Below, one piece after another: positions 33,331-45,500 of a stretch of 64,000 nt of DNA. Source of the DNA: Labia minor (taxonomy: Eukaryota; Arthropoda; Insecta; Dermaptera; Spongiphoridae); NCBI GenBank assembly GCA_963082975.1, contig OY720345.1:80259034-80323033 (forward strand), given 5' to 3'. Position 1 is the stretch's first letter, and every line of letters starts with the position of its first letter. The notes beneath the pieces are model-generated. The model was not told the origin of the DNA. It worked only from the letters and a program-made list of their open reading frames with translations, and did not search any database. Position numbers and translations under genes: made by a program.

Positions 33331-36300
33331 AAATTAATTTTTCTCTTTAAAAATAATAAGCTTGATTCTCTAAGAAACATTTCAATATATATATATGTAA
33401 AAAAAATAAATTAATAAATTAATTATCACTAATATTTTTTATGTTATTTTTAGAAGTTAAGTTAAACCATTTAAAATAATATAAAAATAGGAAAATAAAT
33501 ATTAAAAAAAAAAAAAAAACTAACAAAAAATCCATTGAAAGAAGAGAAAGAAGAGAAATTTAATTTAATATTTATTTATATTTATATACAAGATTTTTCC
33601 AAAATTGCACTATTATTTTAAGTAAATATAAAATAAACAAAAATGTATTTTTAAACATCAATTTCAAACTTGTTTCTTTTTCTTAAAAATGTACAATTTT
33701 GTTTACGAACACTTTTTTAATATTAAATACTTGGAGATACTTAGGATCTTAATAATCTTATTGTGTAATTTTTTTAACGTTACTATATAATATATATTTT
33801 TTCAAATTTCATTTTAATTATAAAATTAATTAATTGTATTTAATTCGGCACATAATTATTACATGAAACATAAATCAGGTGAATAAAATTAAAACTTTCA
33901 CAAAAAGAGTTAATCGAACTTGAAAATATGAGGTTTTGTTAATTTTAAAAAATATTTAATTTAAAATCCAATTTTTTAATGTTTTTTATTTTTATTTTCT
34001 TTGATTGATTTTTATGTGTGAAGCTAACAAAAGTTATCACCTCTTAAAATTATTAAATAAAGATAGAAAGATTTAAAAAAATGATATTCTGGTATAATTG
34101 AGATTTATGAAAATTTTAAAATTTTGTAAAAAAAAAATGTTGAAATCATGGTCAAGTTTCTCTATTATAGGTTAATATCATCTTTTTAAATGTGTTGAAA
34201 ATGAAATTAAAAACACGTAATTTATGAAAAATATATATGTATATATATATACAGTACAAAAAAATGTATCCCGAAACAATTCTTAATCACGATGTTTGGC
34301 ACCCAAAGGAGTAGAAAGCTTATGTTTTACGGAAGACATTCCAGCTTTGATCCGGATGGGCATTTGACTTGGAAAGGGTCCGAGGAAAATGAAAAATTAG
34401 GAAAGATTAAAAATTATAAAAAATAAATAAATAAATAAATATTAAAAGAAAAATGAGATTTAACCCTTTAATGTTTTTTGCGCCATATTGATTACAATAA
34501 GTTTTGAAGCAACAAATTTCATTATAAGGAAATCATTATGAAAAGTTAGAAATAAAATTATTAAATGAGGGCTAACAATTTTTTTATTTGTTTTTTTTTT
34601 TAATTCTTTATATAATATTTAAAACGATAAACAATATAAAATTATAAATGCTATCGAATTTAAATTGAAAATTATTTAATATATGTTAAAATAAATAAAT
34701 ATAATTATAAAATAAGATCTATAAAAAGGGGTATAATTTTATTAAATTTCAAAGATATAATGTATAAAAAAACATTATAAATACATTGTACATTATATAA
34801 ATGATTTTGGATATCGTTCTTATTAGAATAGAAAAATTTTGATGGAATAAATCTTAATTAATATATCTGTTAAATGAAACTTCAGAAAAGCTTTCTTTCG
34901 GAATATGCATTGATACATTTATATAATACAATGATCAAAACAAATCTACATAAATGGGAGTTTCTAGAAATAATACTATACAAGATTTTGTTTACAAATC
35001 TAATTAGTCAGAAAATCGTCAAATGGCTTCATAATTTAGACAAAATGTTATCTCATTAATTTATTGGTGTTTAATTTTTATATCTTGCTAACATCTTGAG
35101 GCATAATATAGTATAAATATTATACAATATATAAGAATCGATTCAAACTTTGTAAAATTTCTTTGATGACATTTTAAATATGATATATTTTATGATCTTT
35201 GAATTGATTCTCTCTCTCTCTCTTTCTATATATATAGAAATAAAGCAGGAATGTATAAAGTTGTATTCGTGACATGTGGAAGTCATATAATACTTTTATT
35301 TGAAAAACTTTCCTTTCAAGGATCCTCTGACAATTGACAATTCAATTTCAAAATGTTCTATGAGATGTATTGGCCAGATATTTTGATAAAACTAAACGTT
35401 CTATTTGTAAATTTTTCTAAAATAATCAAATTAATGCTAATATTATTGATCATTGAAATCTTTATATATAATTAAATAAAATTAGTTGAAATATAAATAT
35501 TGAATAGAAATGATTTTAAGAACCTTTACTTTTCCATGAAAAATAAATAAAATATAGTGTAAATGTAAGCAAATGCTGAGTTCAAAATAAATAAGGTTTG
35601 GTTCTTGAAGAAAGTTCAAAGATAAGAATAAATATTTTACACGGTTCACATTTGGCATAGATTGAAGGAAATTAAGAATTAAGAAGTCTTTCTATTTCTA
35701 TCCTTATTCTCTGAATTTTTTGTCATTTTTTTTATTTAATTAATTGATTTATTATTTATTGTTTGTTAAGAGGCCTAAGGGATTTTTAATGAAAAAAATG
35801 TTATTTTTGTTATAGTATATTTGTATTTAGTTAACAGCAAGTTGATCTTTAAATCATAAATCATAATGTTAATTTTCAATATTCCTTAATTTATGTTTGA
35901 ATCAAGAAATCTATTGGTTACCGTTTTAACATTATTTTTTTTTTATAAAAATATTATAATATTAAATGAAGAATAAGAAAATGGAATGATAAAAATGCCC
36001 TCTTAAATTTTGTAGATTTTCATAATGATTGGAAGCGAAAAAAATAGCGCCTCAAACGTTTTGTCCTAGAATGACATTAAACAATTATAAAATATCGCTT
36101 TTACAATTTATTATGATCAGTAAAAAATATTCTTCAAGTTTATTTCAAAAGTAATTATTTATAAAATAAAATAAAATAAAATGATAAAATTTAATGTTCT
36201 TGTTTTATTTTCTAAGTGAATATTTGTAATAAAATAAAGAGAATATTCGCTACGCATTTTTTAAAAAAAATGTTTCTTTTACACAAATTATTTGAGACTA

Positions 36301-36368
36301 CATTCCAATATGATATATATACTTAAACATATTTATATATAAAGATATATATATATATAAATATATAT

Positions 36369-36403
<35 letters not shown>

Positions 36404-36700
36404 TAATTTTTATTTACATGGTTTTAATTTAAAAGAAACATTTAACAATGCCTTTACAAAAAATATTAAAAAAAAAAAACTCGAATAATACTTTGTTATT
36501 GGATTTGTTTTAGAATATATTGAGCTCAATGAAACAATCCTCGTCCATGTCTATATTATTAAAAATTCACGTAGAAATATACAAATTGTTATGTTAACAT
36601 TTTGAGTTTGATTTATTATAATATAAATACCTGTCTTTTTAAACACTTATAGAGCACTAACAGATCAGTTTAATCTTTAAAATTTTTTAACTAAAAGCAC
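33331..36700. other. AT-rich intergenic stretch downstream of the kinase gene
   Basis: Low-complexity AT-rich DNA with (CT)n near 35209-35224 and long (TA)n runs near 36314-36400. A segment at about 34255-34390, starting TACAGTACAAAAAAATGTAT, is less AT-rich and may be one end of a Tc1-like element, but no second end was found. No gene recognised. Confidence 0.5.
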
Positions 36701-39700
36701 TCACTTGGTTTGTTTTGCGTTGCTGATTTCTGAACTGGAAACACCACCAACACCTGTAGTAGTAGTTCCACCACCTCCAGCGCTTCCTGGAATACCTCCT
36801 GCAGCGGCAGCTACAGTACTACGATTTAGTCGCATAGAAAGTCGCCTTTCTGCTGCTGTTGGTGGTGCTACTGTTTCGCTATTACGAGGAGCACCTCTTC
36901 CAGAAGTCACACCTGAAATAACACAGAAAATTAGCCATTTCGTAATAAATAGCAATATATTTTCTATTGTTAATTAGGCCTATGCATAATTTTTTTATAT
37001 ATTATCCTAATGGACTGTTATGATAGATTTCCCCTTAATTTTTTTTACGATTGTGCTGTTATTCAATTTTTGAATTTCTGGATTTCTTTTAAAATCATCT
37101 GAGATACTTGCTCTGAAAGAAATAAAGGAAATCCAGAAATTATCAAAACCGTTCATTTGAACTGTTTTAATTTGTCCTGTAAGTACGCACAATGCTTGGC
37201 AGCGGCCGCAAGGGCAACATGTCTGGGGTTCTCTGAACTCAGTGAACGATAGGTAGCACCGGATGCTGTATTTGTAGGATCAAAAGAAGTCTGAGAGCGA
37301 CGAGTAGTGGAGCTGGATACATTAAGAAAATGCGAAGAACTGCCGCCTGCACAGCCGCCGCCAAGTGAGGAGATAACTTTGGAAGAAGGTGCAGTACCAC
37401 CTGCGCCACCTCCTACGCCGGGAGTGGCCGAGGCTCGGGAATGATGACGACGGTCAAAACGAGCCTGTTCTTCAGCGTTCCCTGCTTGGCCAGTTGCGAC
37501 TGCAGCAGTTACATTTGGTCCTGGGGTTACTGATGCAACTGTCGAACTTCCTTGACGAGATCCTCCCTAAATTCAAATAAATAAATTAAGTTAATCTATA
37601 AATTTAAAATTCGAATCTATTTATAGACTTTCTTTTATTTGAAAAATTAATTTACTTACAAATTTAAGCATATTCCAGTCAAACACGTAGTCATATGTAA
37701 ATCCTTGACGATGGAAAAGTGAGCGAAATAACTGTCTTAGATAAGCATAGTCCGGCCTTTCATCAAATCTCAATGTACGGCAATAGGTTAAATAAGTTGG
37801 AAATTCAATTGGATATCCCTTACACAAGTCTTCGATTGGAGTAGACATTTTTTTTTCGCTAATTCGTTCATATTTCTGTCTCTTGGTAGCAGCTTTAAGG
37901 CCTTGCCATGGCAGTGAACCTCGATTGAAGTACATAAGAACATAGCCTAAAGATTCTAAATCGTCCCGGCGGCTTTGTTCTAAAATAAATGATATTATAT
38001 TATTAAAATAAAAATAAATAAAGTAAAATAAGAAAAGTATATAATAGTTTTATTATTAAAAATTTTAATAATATAGAATTTTTTAAATTTGAATTTAGGA
38101 TTCAATAAAATATTGTAACAAATAATAAAAAATAATTTACCGATGCCACGGTGGGTGTTGATACTAGCATAACGTGCTGTCCCAGTGAGATTTTTATTTT
38201 CTCGATATGAAATATGTTGATGAGTACGTCCATCACGGTATTTCTTTGCTAATCCGAAATCGATTATATAAACTAAATTTCCCCGTTTTCCTAGGCCCAT
38301 CAAAAAATTATCAGGCTTTATATCTCGATGAATGAAATTACGACTGTGAATATAGTCTATTCGAGAAATCTGAAAAATATAATATATACTTTAACAAAAT
38401 ATTAAATATAATTAAAATTTAATCTAAATAAATTAGTAAATTTTTATTCTCTGGTAAAATTAATTTTAAATTTAAAAATTATTTCATCCAGAGAATAAAG
38501 CTTATGAATATTAAGAAATATTAAAAAAATAAATATTTAAAATTCATTACTCTTCATAATAATAAATTAGAAATGCTAATGAAAATATTTTAAATAGTGA
38601 AACCTTAATATAACTAACGATTTCCTTTATAAAACAAATTCTTTAAAATCCCCTTAAGAGTTACAAATTACCAATAGATTCCATTATAAAAACTTTTTTA
38701 TAATAAATTTTCAATTATTGCATAACAAAAACAGAAAGTACCATTTATCTTTGAATAATGATTTTTTTACTTTTTTTTCCAATTTTACATAGCATATCAG
38801 ACAATTCCATCGAAAAAATATTGATGTCTCAACTGATACTGAAACTTTAAATTTATTGTAATAAAAATTAGTATTTCATTACAATGTGTTTTACTTTACT
38901 AATAGAAATAGTTCGTTATAATAGGGAAGTTACAAAAGTTCATAGGTTTGAAGTTTTTCGATTAGAACAACAAACCCCATTGTGACAAATTTCTTGATAA
39001 AACAAATATTTTCTAATTCTCTTAAGCTCTATTATATTGAGATTTCACTGTAATTATTTGCATTAAATATTTTTTCAGTTATTTATTAGTGTTTTTAACT
39101 TTGTGCATTATATAGATTTGGAGGGTAAGAGTGTAAATAAAAAAATAAAAAAAATAATGCATGTTAATATTAGGGCATTTGTTATTTTCCACTGATGGCA
39201 TTAAGAAAATAATAAAATCCACATCAATTTTCTTTGTCATTATTTTAGTAATAATATTTTTATATTTTCTCTTTTTTTTAAGTAAAAGATTTACTTGAGA
39301 TTTCTAACTAGCTCCAAACTCTTTCTATTCTTTCTCAATTTCCTCCAAATTTACCTTTATATTGTCTGCCAATTGGAGTCCCAGTAAATCAACTTATACC
39401 GGCCCATATATGCTATGCCATTTTATTTTCAAACACCCTGAAATTATTCTTGTCTCCAAAAATTTATCACATACAAATAATACAATAGGAATACTATTTT
39501 TGAGATCTCAATTTTGATATTTTTGGATAAATATTTTGAAAAAATAAGCTCATTTACTGAATAACAGGTGTTAACCGTTTGCAACATTAATTTAAATTCT
39601 TCTCGAATATTATCGTTCGTGAAATGACATTAATAATGTGCATAAGGATTAAAATTAAAAAAAAACAAATGATTGTAGACGAAGAAATATAAAAATTACT

Positions 39701-40899
39701 ATTAAGTTTAGTTATAATCATCAAAAAATGTACTTCTCAAAATTAAAAAAAAAATATATAAAGTATATAAAATGACAAAAGTTTTATTAGGACAAGATTT
39801 AAATTTTCTTAGTAATCTGAAATTTCACCAAAATCTATATTTAGATATCATAATAATGTTTTAAAATTAAAGTTAGTTATTGTAATTTATGACAGATTAC
39901 GATAGAATTACTAATAAATAATAAACAATTTTAAGAAAATTCTCAAATATATATATATATTATTAAATTAAACATTGAAATAATTTAGGCAAAAATATCT
40001 TTAACAAAAACTTTCAGATTATTTAAATATTAATATTTTTCATAATTATTTTTTATTTTATTAGATTTATTATCTAGCAAGCTTGATGTTTTATAAACAT
40101 TGTAATAAAAAAACCATAAAAATAATAACGTAGTAGGTACAAAGCATTTTGTAAATATTAAAATATGATTTCCAAATATAAAATTTATAAATTTAACATT
40201 AGATATTACAAAAACTTTACTTACAAGTTGATCAGCTAGAAGAAGAACTGTTTTTAAAGAAAATCTTCTTGAACAAAAATTAAATAAATCTTCTAATGAA
40301 GGGCCTAAAAGTTCCATTACCATCACATTATAGTCTCCTTCGGATCCACACCATTTAATTGTAGGAATACCAACTATAAAAAAGTTTTAACATTAAATTA
40401 AAGGGCATTAATCTTAAATTAAGATATATTAAATATTAATGAAAGATATAAATTGAATTGAGCACCTTAATTAGATCTAATAATTAAATTAATGAATTAA
40501 TAACATTCAGATTGGCATATTTTTAAAATAGAATAAAGAATTAATCACACTAGATTACTAAAATTTAAATTTAAGTTAAAAAATATATATAGAATATAAA
40601 ATGTTTAATATGTAAATTAATTTTTAAGGTTTTTAACAAGATGACTCACCTCCTCCCTGCATCATTTTATAAAACTTTGATTCAATGTGGAGTTGGGGAT
40701 GCCGAGTTTTAATACATTCTAATTTTATAGCTACCTCCTCACCCGTAGATATATTTGTTCCTAGAATTTAAATAATAAGTTTTACTTAAAAAAGGGTGAT
40801 TTGTCAAAAAAAGTATCAAGTACCTAAGTAAATATCTCCAAAAGATCCACTGCCAATTTTACGGCCTAGTCTGTATTTATTCCCGACACGAAGCTCCAT
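36701..40899 (-). CDS. dco: Casein kinase 1 delta/epsilon (double-time / discs overgrown)
   Basis: Ser/Thr kinase of the CK1 family. In insects it phosphorylates PERIOD and acts in Hedgehog, Wnt and growth control, in cytoplasm and nucleus. Seven coding exons fit without a gap in frame: 40899-40824, 40760-40650, 40373-40225, 38369-38141, 37979-37660, 37566-37191, 36912-36701 (490 residues). Seen: [20 protein letters not shown] start with glycine loop, V-A-I-K-L-E, catalytic [17 protein letters not shown], and [15 protein letters not shown]. The kinase core ends W-N-M-L-K-F. The tail of about 195 residues is Gly/Ala/Ser/His-rich and keeps R-L-S-M-R-L-N-R, like the S-M-R-L-H-R of CK1 delta. All introns modelled are GT-AG. 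Odd: Arg in place of Leu in the usual T-H-L-G-I-E-Q. The final TGA overlaps a donor-like GTGAGT. Confidence 0.93.
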
Positions 40900-41300
40900 T
40901 TCTGAAAAAAAAAGTTATAAATTCTTAAAATTTGATTTTTTTAGACAATGGAAACATAAACAGATTCCATTGTGGCAGCCATCTTGCTCAAATGCTTAGT
41001 GGAAATTTGAGATGAAATTCTTTATCAAATTATGGAATTACCAGAAGCTCGGGAGTAAAACCTCGAACGCCGACTAGGAGGCCGTAATATTTATGAATTA
41101 GAGATTCATCAAGAAAATGAATAATTGCACCGTAGCCAAAGATTACGTGGATATTTCATAGTATGTCCGAAAATAAGATTCAACTAAGCCGATGGAAACA
41201 CTACGGAAGTTCAATTTAACGCCACAACTTGCTTATGAGCGCTGTAATCAGACCACGTGATCAACATAATTTCGCGCTCAATAAGACTTCAATAAGGTCA
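40900..41300 (-). promoter_or_regulatory. 5' UTR/promoter region of the CK1 gene
   Basis: A splice acceptor (TTTTTTTTCAG, 40902-40911) lies only two bases before the ATG, so the 5' UTR is spliced. Upstream, 40975-41290 is less AT-rich. On the minus strand it has CAAGATGGCTGCC near 40975-40990, close to the YY1/Pho-type motif, and a CACGTG E-box at 41254-41259. The start site is not visible. Confidence 0.45.
41254..41259. promoter_or_regulatory. CACGTG E-box upstream of CK1
   Basis: Palindromic CACGTG, 355 bp upstream of the kinase ATG. It is the canonical bHLH site, used among others by CLOCK/CYCLE. A 6-bp match can be chance, though it is rarer in AT-rich DNA. Confidence 0.35.
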
Positions 41301-42560
41301 AGATTATTGAAATGACCTTTCTTAGAAACATTAAAAAATAATTTAATTTAAATCAATCAATTATATAAAATTTACAATATTTATTTTTTCAATAATCGAA
41401 TATTTTTTTATAATTCATATATATATATATATATATATAAATGTAAATTATTTATTTATCGAATAAACATAAATATTTTCATCAAATTTTTATGAATCAA
41501 TTTGATAAAAATTATAATTAAAAATAATTTCATAAAAAAAAAGAAAAGTTAACAATCTGTTTTTAAACTACGGTCGATACAACGGTTATTCTCTTATTAT
41601 TCGTAAATGATATAAACAATAAATATATTTATCTCTATTCCCCACCTTCCTCATGATTGGTTACCCACGTCGTAAATTCCTAGATACTGATTACTAATAC
41701 AATATATAGTATATATATATATATAAATATATTTTTAATTATCTACATCCTATTAACTATTTTCTAATTCTTGAGCTCAATATTCAATATCGAAATTCAA
41801 CCCTCTAATTATTTACAAAATACTTTAAGACATTTTAATTTTATCATATTAATAATTATGATTATTATTTAATTAAATTTTATATAATTATAAATTATTC
41901 TCTTTCATTATGATTTAAAATTTCTTTATTACTTTATATATATTTACATTTATACATTATAAGATTTAGAATATAAAATGAATACATGTCAAAATCAATA
42001 TTCGAACTAATAAAGTGAAATATATTATTAAATATCGTTTATAATATTATTATATTAAAAATAATCATTAATATTTATTCATATAGAAATTTTAAGCCAA
42101 ATTCTTTAGATAAAATATATTATAAATAATAAACATTTTATAATTTTAATAAATATTCAATTAAAACTTGTTTCTTTTGTATATTCTATATTCAAGAAAT
42201 TGATTAAAAATAAATAAAAATTGAAATTTTTATATTTCATATAATTTTATGTGTTAGGAAATATTATTAAATCACTTAAAGTAACATATTATTTAGTTAC
42301 TTATTCTGGAAAAATATCAAGTAAAATTCAAACGAATTACAAATAAATTATCTATTGTTTATATGAATTTTTAGTTTCCTAAAAAACTAAAAACATTTTA
42401 ATTAATTAAAAAATTAAAAATTAATTTCTTCTACTTTAAGCCTTTAAGAAATAAGCAGGGTCTAGTGAAAAATATTTAAAAAATTTAAAATTAAACTTTT
42501 ATTTTAAAATATTAATTTTTTTGATGTAAGAAATTTAACTTAAAAAATTATATTCAGACT
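41301..42560. other. Intergenic region between IFT27 and CK1
   Basis: About 1.3 kb of AT-rich DNA with a (TA)n run near 41419-41439 and 41706-41724. No coding or RNA feature seen. It would hold the 3' UTR of IFT27. Confidence 0.5.
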
Positions 42561-45500
42561 TCAGTTAAATAAATTATTCCAAGATTTAATTAATGATTGA
42601 AACACTTCGTCTACACCGACATATTCTTTCTGAAACAAAAATAAAAATAAAATATAAACAATTATTTCAAATAATAAATTAATAATTTTTAAAATTGTAT
42701 ACACTGCATTTTATCGTTATGATTTTATTTACCGCTGATCCCTCCATGTAAGTAAGACTTAATTTTTCGGCTACACTTTCACCTTCTTCTTGACTAACCT
42801 CCCTTAAATCGGTCAAATCTGATTTATTTCCAAAAAGAATACCAGGAGCTGTAGATGCTATTTCAGGAGACATACAACTACGAACATATTTGACCCATTG
42901 AGAAGTAGATTCTAGTGTTGGTCGCGATGTTAAATCGAAAACTACCAAGATAATATCAGGTTCATGCCACTAAAAAAATAACAAATTTAAGATCCTATAA
43001 TAAATACTTTTTTAGTATTTTATACGCAATGATCATTTTTATTTTTGTTAATTTACTGTTTGATTAAGAATTCATTAAATTTAAAACTTTTTTTTATAAA
43101 TATTAAAATTAAATAAAAAAGCTTTTTTCTTCCTCATAATTTAGAGATGATATAACTTCAATTATAAATAAAATTTCAACCTTTTAGCAATTTATTTTAC
43201 ATAGATTATTCGACATAAAATTCAAGGTAATTATATAACTGAAACAGAACTATGAATTGAATAAATATTATTTTATATTTCTGATAAATAAAAAATAATA
43301 ATTGTTAATAAATTAAAAAATATTATAACTTTTCAACAGGTCACATTGAGGGGCGGATTTAGACCTAGGCAGAATAAGAATAGGCAACTGCTTAGGGCCC
43401 GTAATTTCAGGGGGCCCGTAAAACGGTTCAAAGAATCGTGATCATATTTTCGACTTTTTTAAAAATTTTTCAATATGATTCTATAAAAAAAAGGTAAAAT
43501 GATTTTTGCAATCACGATTTTTCAGTGTGTCCACTCCTGCTATATTATTTCAAAAGAGTACTCTTCAATAATAATTTTTTTAAATAAAAATAAAATAAAT
43601 AATAGATTTTATGTTATTTTATTTTATTCTGTCCTTGCCTAGAGCCCGAAAATTACTTAATCCGGCACTGGCCACATTGAATACATTGGAGATATGCACA
43701 AACTATGAGGGAGGGGGCGCAACGATTGCCATTACTTAAAAAAAAGATTTGTAAAAATTAATGTTTTATTTAAAAAAAAAAATAGAAAAAATAGTTCTTA
43801 TAAAATGTTAAAATATAAATTTTTCTTGTATTTATTGTTGTTTATTATCATTGTCATGTTATACCCTCCAAAAAAATTTTCATTAATGTCATACCTAATA
43901 TAATTGAAGGGTCCAAGATGTTTCCTGGAAGAAAAAAGAGGCGCATCACAAAAAATTTGCACACCTCTGCACTATTGATAGAGAATAGAAATATTTATCA
44001 GTTTAAATTTTTGAAAATAGAATTATTATGTGAAATAATTTGATTTAGAGGCCTTTGAATAATTGATATTAAAAATTATTAAAATAAAAAAAAAATTATT
44101 TTTTTTTATCAATATTTGTAAAAAAGACTATATAAATATATATACTTGCATATTTTTGAATTATTTTATTATATAAATCCTTTCCAGATGAATCATAGAT
44201 AAACAAATGACAATTCTGATCCACATTATCCACGTAACGACTATTATGGAGCAAATCAACACCTAATGTCTGAAAAAAATTCAATTTTTTCTATAAATAC
44301 ATATCAATTTGTATATAATTTATTTTTCCTAAATATTATAATTTTATTTTCAATTGAAATTTTCTTCTTAAAAAAATTATCTGAATCTGGAAATTCCACA
44401 TCATGTTTATTTTAAATAATTACTACTATACTACTAACAAATAATTAAAAACTTTTAAATTAATTTCTATTTAGTAATCTTAATGTTTTTTTAAAAAAAA
44501 ATCTGTTTAAATAAATACTATGGATCACTTGATATGATATGTTTTTATTTAAATGAAATTAATTAATAAATAGGGAAGGTTTCTATCGTATCGGCTTCTA
44601 AAATAGGGTAGCATAAGTAAATGTAGAAATGATGAGTATTCTAATTGCCAATAACAACTATACCCCGTATTGTTAAAGAATAGCCGTTTTAGTTTTCAAT
44701 TGTTTCAAGTAGTCAGAAAGAAACTCTGTGATTGAAAGTAAGATTTTAACTTCTTTCTTCTAATTTAATCGTGTTAATGAACGAAACGTTTTAAAAAGAT
44801 GTGAATAGAGATTGAATTTATTTATGCGATTTCGATTTTGAATATTTTATTTTGTCATATTTGCAATATAAATTTACTTCCCGTGAACTGAGGATGGTTC
44901 TTGCTAAGCGATGCCGTGCAAGTTGCCTTAAATGAGCCACTGTATCTATCTGCTAGCCTTTTCACAACTACCAAGTTATGTAGCAAACAAATTAAAAAGA
45001 AACAATTGAATAATAATAACCAGCTGAATAAAAATCAACAAGAATTATCTAGTTTAATAACGTTTTAAGTAGAATAATTAAATGAATAATTAATTCAAAA
45101 TGAAATTAATTAAATAATAAATAAATAATAGCCACTTAATTATAAATTTATATTGTAATTTCAGTTCTCATTGGTTCCTTGGAGTTAGGAGAACTGCCCT
45201 GGTCAATCAAGAAAATCAGTTGCCTTAAATGGACCGATGTCAAGTCTTTTTATTTTTACCGACCGACGATAGTAAGGGAGGTATTGTTTTCACACCAAAT
45301 TTCACATGTGGAGATTTTTACATATCTCCACGAATCATGCATTTTCTTAACAGAAAAAAGTATTTTTAGCATGATATCTTTCCGTCCGTCCGTCCGTCTG
45401 TCCGTATAGATGTGTACAGCCTAAACGGCTGAACGGATTTCGATGAAATTTGGTATATTTACTTAATGCATCAGTGGGATGAATTGATCAACTTTTGGTG

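Noticed and set aside
34874-35059. 61-codon plus-strand frame
   Set aside because: Composition follows the AT-rich background, with no start context, splice site or family pattern.
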